This document shows, piece by piece, positions 45,895-56,819 of a stretch of 64,000 nucleotides of DNA; the stretch's first letter is position 1, and each line of letters starts with the position of its first letter. Origin of the DNA: Oxytricha trifallax (lineage: Eukaryota; Ciliophora; Spirotrichea; Sporadotrichida; Oxytrichidae); the NCBI GenBank assembly GCA_000711775.1, contig ARYC01002461.1, forward strand, positions 1-64,000, in the 5' to 3' direction. The position numbers were made by a program, and so were the translations under genes. The notes under the pieces were generated by a model. The model was given only the letters and a program-made list of their open reading frames with translations. It searched no databases and was not told the origin of the DNA.

Positions 45895-47156
45895 CATAAA
45901 AAGCATGTTATATTCTATGAGGCTTAAGATTAATTTATTGCATAGTCTCACTATAGTTTTTGTGATTAATTATTAAATTAAATTTTTTAATTAAATCTAC
46001 GGAATGTTCAAAAAGCAATTTTCTTGCAATATATCTATCGAGATTTTTAAATTAAAAATTTTTCAATTAAATTTCGATCTTATCTTTTATAAAAATGTTA
46101 ATCTGAGCGGAAAAATAACATAATTAAAAAGAATTTTAATATTGATTTCATCTGATTATGTAACAAATAATCAATTTAATTAATGTATATTGGTACCACT
46201 GTAAATTCAAATGAATTTATAATAAATTAATTAAGTAAATAAGATAAAAATATACTAAGTTACATAACTATATAGTATAGTATAAAATTAATTAATAAGC
46301 TAAGATTCAGTCAAAATATTAGTAAAATTTAGAATGTAATAATCCTTAAATAAATAATTTACTCATGCTTATAAATATTAAACTTAAAATTATGATAAAT
46401 ACAATATAACTTCTAAGTCAAAGATTTTGCCTAATTTTTTATTGTCCAAATGTTTTTTATTATTCTTTATTTATCAAAACAGAAATTTATAAATATATTA
46501 AGTTCAATTTAAATAATATATATTAAGAAATTAAATAAATTTAGAAATAATAAAAGCTAATTTTGTTAAAAAGTAAACTTGATTTATGTAATTATCTGAA
46601 ATGTTAATAATTCAATAATAATTTTAATTCAAGACCTAATGCTTTTAAAATATGTTACTTTTTAAAGAAAATATTATCTCATTTACTCACTTTAATAAGT
46701 ATAAGTAAACTTAATGTTAAATTAATCAAAATGAAATGCAATTTTTTATTTTTAAATTTAGATTTAAGTAATAATTTTAATTTAAATTAACAAGATAATA
46801 TAATTACTGGGACCAAGTAGTAAAAATATAATAATTTTACTACTTAGTCCCACGAATATAATAATAATAAATATTTCATCAATATTTCTAAAAAATAATT
46901 ATAATAATTGTATCGTGTTTTCTACCATCTAATTTTGAATATTTAAAAATTTTACTATTCTCGATTTTTATACTATTATGACTGATTGTTAGAGATATTT
47001 GTTTATACTGATCTCTCGATAATTAAAAATCACAAGAAATTTAATTTCAAATTTTTAAGCTACCATACGAGAATACTAAATTAAATCAAAATCAAGAAAA
47101 ACTCTGCACCTGCATCATAAGTGTGTTATTCTTTAACTGTTAAAAATCATTGATAA
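45895..47156. other. AT-rich region with repeat and hairpin
   Basis: No gene supported. Contains the second copy of the 40-bp AT repeat (45961-46000), a GC-stemmed hairpin (46809-46851) and, about 120 bp after it, a TTTTATACTATTATGACTGA motif also seen after the hairpins near 54.7 kb. Confidence 0.45.
46809..46851. repeat. GC-stemmed hairpin, family copy 3
   Basis: GGGACCAAGTAGTAAAA pairs with TTTTACTACTTAGTCCC around a short AT loop. Confidence 0.75.
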
Positions 47157-47712
47157 TATGTTTGTACCATAATAAATTAATGTACAGTTAAAATATTAAC
47201 ATAATATAAGGTTTATTTTGTTTATCTCATTAAATATTGAGATACTTCTTGTAAACCTCTATTTTTAGCTTAAAAAAATGGGTATAATCCTCGATCTTCT
47301 GTATATTTATTGATTTGATCAATATTCAATTGCTTTTATAAAAATAGTTTGCTCAGTTAAAATTAGTGCAGTAGTTTTATCAACCATTTTATGATTTATA
47401 ATGCTGCGTTAGTTTTAGTTACCTTATAAAAAGATTGATCTTTAAATGTTATATTCTCTGATGTATTTAAACAATTTTATTTGCGAAATGTTAAAATTTT
47501 TCATCTAATGTAGCAGCAATTACCAATCAAACTTTATTACTTTCCCTCTGTCAATTAATCCTTTTTTACTATAAAATGTAAATTTCCATTAAGTGTTTTC
47601 ATCTCCATTTTCAAAAGTAACTAATCACTACTTTCAAATCACCAAATAAAGTAAGTTTGTTACGAGTTAATTTAAAATCAAAAGGAAATAAATAGCTAGG
47701 GATTGTCGCCAT
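47157..47712 (-). pseudogene. Decayed gene of unknown function
   Basis: Start MATIPSYLFPFDFKLTRNKL at 47712, followed by blocks in shifting frames (NGNLHFIVKKDQLTEGK; VIAATLDEKFQHFANKI; MVDKTTALILTEQTIFIK; INKYTEDRGLYPFFQAKNRG) down to TGA 47157-47159. At least four one-base frame changes. The blocks read as real protein but I recognise no family; length would be about 180 residues. It lies downstream of the helicase relic on the other strand and may belong to the same accessory cluster. Confidence 0.4.
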
Positions 47713-48365
47713 TTTACTAATTAATAAGAATCAATATATAATTAAGATTCAGAAAATCTCTAAAGACTTTCTTGCTTCCTATAGGATGTATTTAATGTAA
47801 TCGGCTTAGTTCCTTATGAATGCACAAGATCCTTATTTTATGAATTATTATATGGTTCTTGTGTAGTATTTAAGTAATTAAATTCTTTACAACTGATTTG
47901 TCTCAAGTAATTATAGATAATTGAAGTATATATGAATCAACTGATAAATAAGTTTTTTATGTGGAATATTATTCTTAATTATACAATTCCCTGAATTTTA
48001 AAGGTTTAAGATATTTTATGGATTTATCATTGCTTAGCTTTCACATATATTACCTCATAGTAACCTGAGTTATTGAACAAACAATGAACATTTGCTTATA
48101 AATTATATTATAAATTTTTAACAAGCAATACCCTGATTTTATTTTCTTTCATTTATTTCAAAGTAAAGCAAAATTAAAGATACAATTTAAATTAACGATA
48201 TATCTATTTACTTTCTTAGAATATTTGCTATATCAACTAGAATATTTTAATAAATGGCTAGTCTTGCTATCTTATCAACTATTGAGCTAATAATATACAG
48301 TATTTTGCTGCATTTAACTTCATCTGCTGTTAACATCAGTATAATCAATATTTAATTAAGAACCT
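47713..48365. other. AT-rich stretch, no gene seen
   Basis: Nothing supported between the decayed gene and the end of the next minus-strand gene. Confidence 0.35.
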
Positions 48366-49468
48366 TCATCTCATCTTCAAAAGCTTACTAGATAAATATG
48401 AAATGATGTAGTATATACCTGTGTTAATTTAAATATAACGAATATAATTAAGTAAAAACTATATCAATATCAATATAAGTAATAGAAATAGCCTAAATAC
48501 ATGCTAAAAGGAGGGGACATATTGAAGCCTCTTCAAAGTGGACCTATTCTATCCTTGCTTCAGTGGGTCATTTTTAAGCAATTTGGATTTATGCTTAGTG
48601 TTTTCAAACATTTTTAATTTACTTTTGTGTTTAAAGTTAGTTATGAGGTCATTAAGATGCTGTACTTTACTTCTACATCCATAATTACTGATCTATTTAA
48701 GGAAATACAGTGCGTCAGTTGCTTTATATTTATTGAGTTTAAATGAGTCAGTAGGGTATAACTAAAATTAAAGCGGATGAACTATGCATATTTACAATAA
48801 TAAATTATTACAGAATTCACTACTATATATAAATATTTATATAATGCTTGAATAAATGTTTTTTATATTTAAATTAAAGCAAGATTCACTACATTCCGCC
48901 CCATTAATTCCAGCAAATAATCTCTCAAGTTGGTAAGTGAGGTAGAAACTTAAAGAAATTGATTGATGTGTCAATAGTAACTGTTTATGCCTTACTTCCA
49001 AGGATATTTTGTGCTTATTTCATCTCCCAGCTTCTTTAAAGCGTACTTAACAATCCTCGCAGATTTAGCAAGGGAATTATAGTGCTTAAATGTTCTAATA
49101 ACATCTAAAATAGTTTTAATAAAAGATTTTATATGTTAATTTATATATAGATATTCTCAGAATAGTAACTTGAAGCTTCTCAATGTTTCTTAAATCTCGT
49201 TACATCCATTAATCACTATCCTGTTGAAATAGGTATTTAATTTTTATAAATATAAGTTTATAATCACAAATATATTATATACTTTTAATGAGTAAACTAA
49301 TTTATTCAAGGATAGGTTAATTATTTTTAAAAATATATAAATATTTCAGCATTTATCACCTAGTATGCATCTATATATTTCTCTATTCTTTGCACTTGAC
49401 GTTGCCTGATTTATTGATTGATTGTTAATGTCTTATTCCTATATCTATAGCTAGTCAGTCTTCTACAT
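48366..49468 (-). CDS. Host gene with several introns, unknown function
   Basis: Minus-strand gene from ATG 49468 (MQKTDQLQIQEQDINNQSIN). Exons that join in frame: 49361-49468, 49170-49215, 48996-49094 and 48893-48948, separated by GT-AG introns of 145, 75 and 47 bp; exon 3 reads SLAKSARIVKYALKKLGDEI and exon 4 YLTYQLERLFAGINGAEC. A final exon 48366-48761 begins after AATTTTAG and carries LYPTDSFKLNKYKATDALYF then a Lys/Asn-rich helix; its phase with exon 4 is not resolved, so a small exon or an eliminated sequence may be missing. The real end may be near 48490, before the AT-rich tail. Gln is encoded by TAA/TAG often. No family recognised. Confidence 0.5.
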
Positions 49469-49483
49469 TTTGAATGTATTTTA

Positions 49484-49747
49484 TCAATATTATTATTATT
49501 GCTAGATTAATGTAGAAATATGTGAATTTACTAGCTACACTTGAGTAGTCAAAGGACACAGGTGAAATCCAGCTGATCCAGCTAGTGTGTTGTAATTGCC
49601 AGTAGCTACTTCATACCTAAATAATAATTTTCACCAACAGGTCATCAAATAATGTCGAATAAGTGCTGCCTGCTAAATCAAACTAGCTGATATTTCACTT
49701 AAACTCAGGTTATTGGTGGTGAGTGCACAGGATGTTGATGCTGGCAA
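49484..49747 (-). CDS. Coding segment of an upstream gene, with 18-nt intron candidate
   Basis: Open from after TGA at 49748 to TGA 49484-49486. Reads SCALTTNNLSLSEISASLIQ, then TCW, a possible 18-nt intron (49617-49634, GTGAAAATTATTATTTAG) whose removal deletes an in-frame TGA, then YEVATGNYNTLAGSAGFHLC. It ends just upstream of the gene starting at 49468. Start exon not found; function unknown. Confidence 0.4.
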
Positions 49748-50216
49748 TCATTTATCTGACTCTAACTTAGAAACTAGTACTCACTGCTATAAATGAACAT
49801 ATTTGATAATGTGTATAATGCATTGTAATAAAATTAAACTTATATTATTTAAGATTTATAATAGTTTGAAGAATGCTGATCTTCTCTTAGGAATATAAAT
49901 GGTTACTGGCAAAGATATCATAGCTTTATCGAAACACGATTTATTCTTCTTGTTTTTTTGTTAGTAGATATTTACTAAATAATAATATATAAGTCTTCAT
50001 TATTAATTATTATCTTATAAATATTTAGAAATAACTTTGTTAAAATGGCTTACAAGTTTATATATATTTTAGAAAGTGATTTTCTTCAATTTTCTTTTTT
50101 GAGGGATGGATCTCCCTTAAAAGTCTTAAAAATTACTGCATAAGTCTTTTTATAAATTGAGATGCTGTTCAATATGAGTTTTTGTAAAACTTTATCATTT
50201 TATATTACGTATTTTT

Positions 50217-50218
<2 letters not shown>
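49748..50218. other. AT-rich stretch, no gene seen
   Basis: No supported feature between the minus-strand segment and the ATT tail of the next retroelement copy. Confidence 0.4.
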
Positions 50219-50247
<29 letters not shown>

Positions 50248-51034
50248 TAATATGATCACACTGAGGTCTCTGGGGACCCCCATCAAAATTGCTTTTTAGT
50301 GCAAATAAGGGACAAGCCCTTTAGTTAGTTGGAGATTCTCTCCTGTAAACTGAGTTTTCATCTTCTTCTGTTGTTTCTTCTCTTTCCTCCTCTTCCTTTT
50401 CCTTTGGTTTTTCTTTGATTGTTTCTTCTCTTGCTTCCTTTTCTGGGCTTAGAGTGGAAGATTTAGACTGTTTCTCCCTGGTCCTTGAACTTAAATTGCG
50501 TGTCAAAGTATTTGACATTGATTGAGAATTTGAGTTCCTTGGATGCTATGAAATCTTTGCATCTTGTAGTGATGAGCTATATAAAGTCGCTATTCATAAA
50601 ATACGTGTGTTTTTGAATACATTTTATGTAGATTTCGACCTTGTTTAGGTGTTGATGGTAGTCTGCTGAAAGTGAGAGGCAGCTGAGTTCATTAGCAGTG
50701 ATATTTTTCATAAGAATCACTGTTAGTAGTCTGATAAATTGGGTTGCGATAGCTTTTGTGTCGTGCATTGAGTCTATTTTTCTTTTATCTCAGCTCCTAA
50801 TTACGCGTCGTCCATATTCATCCATGTTAGTAGGTCCTTCTTGTAAAGCTTTTGTAACATAGCATTGATGGCATTAGAGATTTTTTTTTAATCTTCTCAA
50901 AGAGCGATGCATTGATAGTGCTGAGTCAGATTGAGATGCAAGATTCTCTCGAATCGAATCTCTCTATCAGTTGTGCTTTAGTGATAGTCTGCATATCTTT
51001 ATAGTTAATAGTTTAATGATTATAATCTTGGTCT
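50219..51034 (-). mobile_element. Retroelement-like short copy with conserved 3' end, copy 3
   Basis: On the minus strand the element ends with the shared 3' segment (50325 down to 50219: AAAGGGCTTGTCCCTT, GGGGGTCCCCAGAGACCTC, GTGATCATATTATC, then (ATT)n). Upstream lies a frameshifted ORF, from about 50960: MQTITKAQLIERF.., INAMLQKLYKKDLLTWM, then MHDTKAIATQFIRLLTVILM to a strongly charged tail whose basic frame (KPRKGSKRRNNQRK) and acidic frame overlap at 50321-50470. Only 0.8 kb, so 5'-truncated or non-autonomous. Its protein differs from those of copies 1 and 2. Confidence 0.6.
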
Positions 51035-51186
51035 TGATTTTTATTATTTAATACTAAATTTAAGGCTCAACTTTTAATCATTAATTTGGTATTTAGTACT
51101 AAAAGCCGATGTGTTATTTACAATTTTTTGTAGACGTATAAAATTAATCAAAATACAAATACTTGAAACTTAATATCACATAATTC
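51035..51186. other. Short AT-rich spacer
   Basis: AT-rich spacer between the retroelement copy and a GC-richer island. Confidence 0.3.
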
Positions 51187-51189
51187 ACT

Positions 51190-51539
51190 TCACAAATTTG
51201 CCAATCTCTCTCTCAAGGTCTTGAGCTGCTCCTGCCTCTCGCGGTCCAGGTTCTTGATCTCTTCGCATTCTCCATTCTTAGGTCTGAATTTCAATGCTTC
51301 CTTCATCAACGAATCCACGGTGTCCTGGGTAAGGGCGGGCTTGAATCTCTGCAGGAACTGAGGGGGGAGGTGGGGGGCGCTCTGCATCAGCATGGGCAGG
51401 TCCTTCTTGAATCTCTTCATGACGCTATCTCTTCTCTGCCTTTCCTTGCTTATTGACAGGGGTCTCTTGTCTCTTTCAGCAGCCCGGTTTATGATGTTGT
51501 CTACAGTCTCATTATTCTTGATTGGGTCTTAGTTAGTGG
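51190..51539 (-). CDS. Host coding segment, charged helical C-terminus
   Basis: Minus-strand frame open from about 51539 to TGA 51187-51189, with normal codons and high GC for this window. Sequence includes NRAAERDKRPLSISKERQRR and, from the Met at 51420, ..LMQSAPHLPPQFLQRFKPAL and a terminal coiled-coil-like ECEEIKNLDRERQEQLKTLR. A second good frame (DYGGLLKIIEFACNKLTVKF, about 51565-51690) lies just upstream in a different register, so an eliminated sequence or intron probably separates them. Unknown function; looks like a macronuclear-destined segment. Confidence 0.5.
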
Positions 51540-52620
51540 GAGGCACTCAGAATGTCTAGCTCAGGAGAACTTCACATTGGGATTTTTCAAATCGTTGAAT
51601 TTGACAGTGAGCTTGTTGCAGGCGAATTCGATGATTTTTAGCAAGCCACCATAGTCGTATTGTACCTCGATCGAGAGAGCGCAGCCTGAGCTAGAGAGTT
51701 ACAAATATCTTAACAGGCAGCTGTTTATCAGACAAAGATTATTAAGGGTATACTATTGCTGATGACGCCAGGTAGTTGGAATATTCAAAATCACTCGACC
51801 CACAGAGTCCTCATAAGTCGGCTCCATGCAGTGAGTGTCCTAATGTATGCGACCTTAAGCCAACGCATGTAGAGTGCTGCCCCAACAGGCCAGTTTGACT
51901 GTCATAGACTAGGGTGCCAAGAATCCTGATTTAGAAGGGTTTATTCTGGTACACTTTAGCACTAGAGTGGTATGAATTTCACTAAGGCGCAATGCACTAG
52001 AGCTTCGTGCTTTGGCATAAGATTTTAGTGCCTTTGGCTACTCATGAGTATTCAGGATGCCAACTGGCTTGGTGTCTGAGCCAACGGTATCTTGACAGCA
52101 GGCGTTCTTGAGATAATTGCTGGGACTTGCCCCTTGATCGCTTAGCTTGGGTAATAGGTTACGTTGTGCTCCTTCCCTAAATCTCGCTATCAAATACTAT
52201 TGTTTAAGCTTACCTGGTGAGAGGAGGCGAAGCATCTAAAGTAGGATCCAACAAGTCGCCCATCGTTTGGTGGTGTGTCGAATCATCATGAGAACATCCA
52301 ATATGGCGGCCGCCATCTTCCTTCTCTATACTACAAACTCCATTCAAGGTCTCGTCTACTAATGTCGAATAAGAAAGCGTGGAGCGCGAGCCAAGAATAC
52401 AGCTAACCACTCGTCAGAGGGCTCCCCGGCTTCTATTAGATACCAATATGTTGCTCAAGAGATTGCTAAGGCGCTGTTGGAAAGATGTCTTGGTGAGCAG
52501 GGTATCGTCGAACTCAAGATTGTCAAGCAAAAGATCCTCAGTTGGGTCCTCCGGCAGTTGAGGGTCGTCTTGCTCGCATAGTGAGTTGTGAATATCGAGT
52601 AGTAGGGGGTTCATCTGTTG
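51540..52620. other. GC-richer coding island, strand unresolved
   Basis: Markedly less AT-rich than its surroundings, with long open frames on both strands in the same codon register. Minus: MNPLLLDIHNSLCEQDDPQL from 52614 to TGA 52414-52416, then a second open block TLVDETLNGVCSIEKEDGGR to about 52210. Plus: open from about 52135 to TGA 52585, including SIRYQYVAQEIAKALLERCL. The minus blocks are acidic and start with Met in AT-rich DNA, which I slightly favour. The region 51720-52200 also looks coding-like but has no frame I can defend. Probably macronuclear-destined sequence of one gene. Confidence 0.4.
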
Positions 52621-52702
52621 GATTCGTGTCTTTCTTAAGGATTCTAAAGTATTATTATAGAGGGGTAGCAGTTTATAATAATTAAATTCCGAATCTCGTC
52701 AT

Positions 52703-52782
52703 TTTGGTTGCTTTAGTAGAATAACCTCTACTACTACTACTACTGCTACAGGACCTTCTTCTAAATTACTAAAGCAACCAAA
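52703..52782. repeat. 80-bp hairpin with (CTA)n core
   Basis: TTTGGTTGCTTTAGTA (52703-52718) is the exact inverse of TACTAAAGCAACCAAA (52767-52782); a CTA microsatellite lies inside. Small foldback element or excision remnant. Confidence 0.65.
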
Positions 52783-52864
52783 TTAATATAATAATTTTAT
52801 CTATCTTTATTAATTATTATCGTCACCCAAATCTTGTAAATAACAGTATTGGGGTTTTATCTTT

Positions 52865-53585
52865 TATCGATGACGTATTCGACGTTTGCATCTTAGCAAA
52901 TTTTGAGGACGTGATTCCTGGATCCTTCTGATTGTTCGGATTAGCTGTCTATGTAGTAGGTATGCTGACTAGAGCTTTCTCCATGGAAGCTTCTTGGTCA
53001 TAGGCGTCGAATTCTTGTTTTTCTTCCTCTGAGCTTTATTCATCTCCGTTCTCGAGTATAGCATCTTTTTTGTTATTAAGTTTAGGTTTCTATTGGAGTC
53101 ATTGATGTTGTTTCGATATTCTCGGTACTTTTTTCGAAGTCTTCGAGCTCTTTTTGGTGTTAACTATCTCTGATCACATAGTGATCAATTTGAGTGACTT
53201 AATGTGGTGGGGAAGCTGGTCTTTCGATTTCAGGAACTTTGGTTTACATTGGTGATTATGTAGTTTAAGGTCTAATGAATCGATTGTTTATGGTTGCTAG
53301 TCTCAGCATCTGGAAGAGTTGTTGGGCCCAGAGCTGAACTTAATCGTCCTTGTCTTCTTGGTCGTATTGAAGCTTAGTGAGGTGAATTTAGAATTGGTTA
53401 AGTATATTGTAGCCTTTCCTTATGAGCTTTCTAGCGATGAAAGTTAGGATTTCTAGCATGTGTAGTCCCCATTGTTCTCTGTTGTTCTTTATGATATCAA
53501 TTGTGTATTAGGCTAGGTGATGTGTTTAGTTATTTTCAACATCTCCCTTTATGATATCTGTTTGTGCTTTACTCACTATACCCAT
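52865..53585 (-). pseudogene. Retroelement ORF1-like gene, copy 2
   Basis: Starts MGIVSKAQTDIIKGDVENN at 53585; homologous to 27992-28730 over at least 110 residues (LHMLEILTFIARKLIRKGYN, QQLFQMLRLATINNRFI). Then Pro/Thr/Gln-rich sequence and, after one frame change near 53080, an acidic block (SSEEEKQEFDAYDQEASMEK). The frame is cut at about 52865, where it passes into AAAACCCCAATA and unrelated DNA. No TGA in the first 180 codons, so it is better preserved than copy 1. No catalytic motif. Confidence 0.5.
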
Positions 53586-54370
53586 TCTGTGTTTCTTATT
53601 TAATAATTTTTTAATTAATTTGCTTTAATATTAAGTATTTTTATAGTTAAATTGGATCATTTAGTGTTACTCTTATTATTAGAATGTAAATCAAGAGACT
53701 CTATATCATAACTAAGATATTTGATTAAATAATTAGTTTATCAGTTCAATTAATTTATTTGCCATTGTTCCGATAGCCAAATAAGCTAGGCTTACTTATA
53801 TTTTCTAAGAAATTACTTGCCTATTAAATAAAATGGAACTTAATAATGTTATATTAATGACTTATGATAATTAATGATCAATTTAAATATGAATAAATGT
53901 TAAATTAAAAATTTAATAAAAGATTTTGAAAAATTGGGTGATTGGAAAATGAAAATTTATTTACTTCCAATGATGTGAAATATATTAATATGAATTTTAA
54001 TGATTTAGTCTTAATAATTTGTGATAAATTACTTAGCTCTCTATTCTGATAGTAGCATTTTCATTTTTATCATATTTATGTTTCTATGTTCTCTGTCTCA
54101 TCAACTGAGTATATAAATCCTGGACTTCAATTGATTTCATAATCGTCTTTTCATACTTATCTATTTATTCTTTTGATGCCAAAGTGCATCATGCTTGTCT
54201 ATAATCCGGTGTTGTATGTTTTTATATACATTCATCCGAAATTGAAAGAAAATCAGGAATTTATAAAAGTTTCAGAAATGTATAACATTATAGAGACAAG
54301 ATTCAATGAGTATTATAATTTTATTTAATAAATTTATTTAATTTTTAGTATTTTTAAATATTACTTTTGT

Positions 54371-54410
54371 ACCAAGTAGCAAAATGAATATATTTTTACT
54401 ACTTGGTCCC
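54371..54410. repeat. GC-stemmed hairpin, family copy 4
   Basis: ACCAAGTAGCAAAA and TTTTACTACTTGGT pair around a short AT loop; right arm identical to that of copy 5. Confidence 0.7.
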
Positions 54411-54724
54411 AATAATTATATTAAATTTATTTAATTACTATTTTAAATGAATTATTAAAGAATTAAAATTAATAATACAATAACTTTTCTACTAAATTTA
54501 CATTTCATTTATTCATATTCTTAGAAAAAAAGGAAATTATAAATTAATTCCTAATTAAACAATAAATTAAAAAAACTAATCAAGTTTTAAGCATTAAATA
54601 ACTATTATTTTTGTAATAAATAAGCACGAATAAATATCATTTAATATTAATAGAAACTTAATGTAATTTCAAGTCACAAATATGAATTTATTTTATTTAT
54701 AAATTTTATATTAATATATTTGGA

Positions 54725-54770
54725 TTGGTTGCTAGTAGCAAAAATATAAAACTTTTACTACTTGGTCCCA
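54725..54770. repeat. GC-stemmed hairpin, family copy 5
   Basis: Right arm TTTTACTACTTGGTCCCA is intact; the left arm (TTGGTTGCTAGTAGCAAAA) is partly degraded. Confidence 0.6.
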
Positions 54771-54849
54771 TATAAATATAATAATTAAATATACCAAATA
54801 AATTTTTAAATTAAATTATAAAAATTACTCAAGTTTATATTATTTATCT

Positions 54850-55418
54850 AAGTACTAGAATTTTATAGTTTTGCTATTTCGAATTTTATACTATTTTGGC
54901 TGATTCTCTTTGTGAGCTCATGGCATGGCTCTCTGACAGTGTCGTATTTAGCGCTGAGTTGGAAGACAAATTTGTAGAAGATTATCTCATAGGCATTCTC
55001 TTTGCTCTTCTCATCTTTGTATCTTTTTTAGTAGATTTGGAAGACTATCTTGTCGCAGTCGTCGAGAGCTTCTTGAGGAATGATTGGAATGGTTTCAAGT
55101 CTGTTTTCTCTACACTCACGTAAGCCTGTAAAAATATATGACTTTCGGTTAAGCTATGAAAGGGGGTCATGGTCACCAACCAGGAGCCCCACTCGTCTAA
55201 GCAGGAGCTATTTAACTACTCGGGGAGCCGAGATATTCGAGCATCAAGATTTCCCAAAAGACTATAAGCTATATTACCTATTAAATCATTTTACAAGTGG
55301 GATCCTTATGAATATGTATATTTATCCAAACTATCAGGGGCATAGAAAATCACTTCTCCTAATGACAAGAGCTACAATTAAATTCTTTAGATCTCTCTCT
55401 CTCATTTACTCCACTCAT
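54850..55418 (-). CDS. Host gene, unknown function, 17-nt intron candidate
   Basis: Clear minus-strand coding region. Upstream part (55143 to about 55395): VIFYAPDSLDKYTYSQGSHL, IAYSLLGNLDARISRLPEQL, LDEWGSWLVTMTPFHSLTE. Removing 55126-55142 (GTCATATATTTTTACAG, 17 nt) joins in frame to SLRECRENRLETIPIIPQEA, IVFQIYQKRYKDEKSKENAY and a C-terminal CHELTKRISQNSIKFE (to about 54860). Without that removal the downstream frame is lost. A Met at 55418 (SGVNERERSKEF) is near but in another frame, so the first junction is unresolved. The frame stays open into AT-rich DNA past 54850; the true end is uncertain. No family recognised. Confidence 0.5.
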
Positions 55419-56819
55419 ATATAGTTTAGCAGCTTATAAAACACTAGATAAGTATGAAAGTTGAATTAAAATATTTTATTTTCTGTTAAACTTAATACCA
55501 CTTTTTTATTTTTTATTTTCATTACAATTTGGTTATGATGAGTCTTAAAGATTATCAAACTTTACCAATACTAATTCAAAATTCGCTCATTTTTCAATCG
55601 ATCATATTTCTATATACCTTTGCAATTTATAAAAATGAGAGTTAAAGTTAGAAGGGCAATATTATTTTGCAGTTGAATTTAAATCTTACATGATTTCCCA
55701 TACAATAATTTTAATTTATTATCAGTTATTTTATATTCATTTTATGTTTTTATAACTTATTGTTATAATATCTCTTGCAATACAAATTATAGTATTAATA
55801 AAAACCAATGCTTTTTAGAATTTTAAATAAATATAAAATTGAATCATAGTGTACATCAGAATAGCTTAGATATGAAGGATTTGAAATTTATTTCTAAATA
55901 ATAAGTCAAATTCTTTTAAAAAAGCTTAAAATGTAAGTCTTCAATTTTTTCTATATAATGAGAAAGCATAAATCGTATTGATTTGCTACTAACTCCATGA
56001 AATTTGTATGCAATTCATGTTAAATTAATTTGAAATGTTCAAGAATTTATATAAATATATAAATACATATACATATATATTTGAATTTTCTCATTCCCTT
56101 TGTTGTTTCCAAGACATATCTTAGAAATGCCATTATTTTTAGAATCAATTTTGATTTAAAAATTCGTTCAATAACTCAAGAAATTATGTTTTCTTATATT
56201 AATAATGAGTTTAAATTAGTTTACTACTCACATTATATCAATGAAAATAATGTTTTTAAATTTAATAATTAATATTCATAGTTTTATTAGTTTTTGCTTA
56301 TTGTTTATTATTATCATTCTTACCAATATTTATTTTGATTGATTTAAATGCCTCTGTTATATTTGAAATGATATTATTTTAATTATTAGTTCGGGGGAAA
56401 ATTAGTATTAAAACAATAACACAATAAATAAAATTTATTTCATAAGAGAAGTCTAATTGATTTAAATCTATAATTTATAATATACTAAGGAATTATCAAT
56501 TGATATTGTAGATAATTTATTTGACTTAATGATCAATATTCTTAGTTAAAATAAAATTTAATAATAAAACATTATTTATTAGTGTTTACTCTCTAATAAT
56601 TCATAGTATTATTAAATATTAAGTCTTTGCTGTTATTATGAATGAGGATCATCTAAATTCCTTTGTAAAAATAAATATTTTGCATTATTAAATATCTATC
56701 TTTTGATGCTGGTTCAAGTATCTAGTATTGTAGATTTTATCATGCTTTAAGCAAGATGTGTTTAATTAAATATTAAACCAAAATAATGTTTTTGATTTTT
56801 ATATTCATGATATATTTTT
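55419..56819. other. AT-rich stretch, no gene seen
   Basis: No protein-like frame; short AT-rich open frames near 56081-56272 are not convincing. Confidence 0.4.

Larger units (their letters stand above)
53586..54849. other. AT-rich DNA with two hairpins
   Basis: No gene supported. Holds hairpin copies 4 and 5 of the GC-stem family. Confidence 0.45.

Noticed and set aside
54896..55123. Plus-strand ORF of 75 codons with a hydrophobic stretch
   Set aside because: Antisense to a long charged minus-strand coding frame that continues through 55395; the hydrophobic stretch mirrors Lys/Glu codons.
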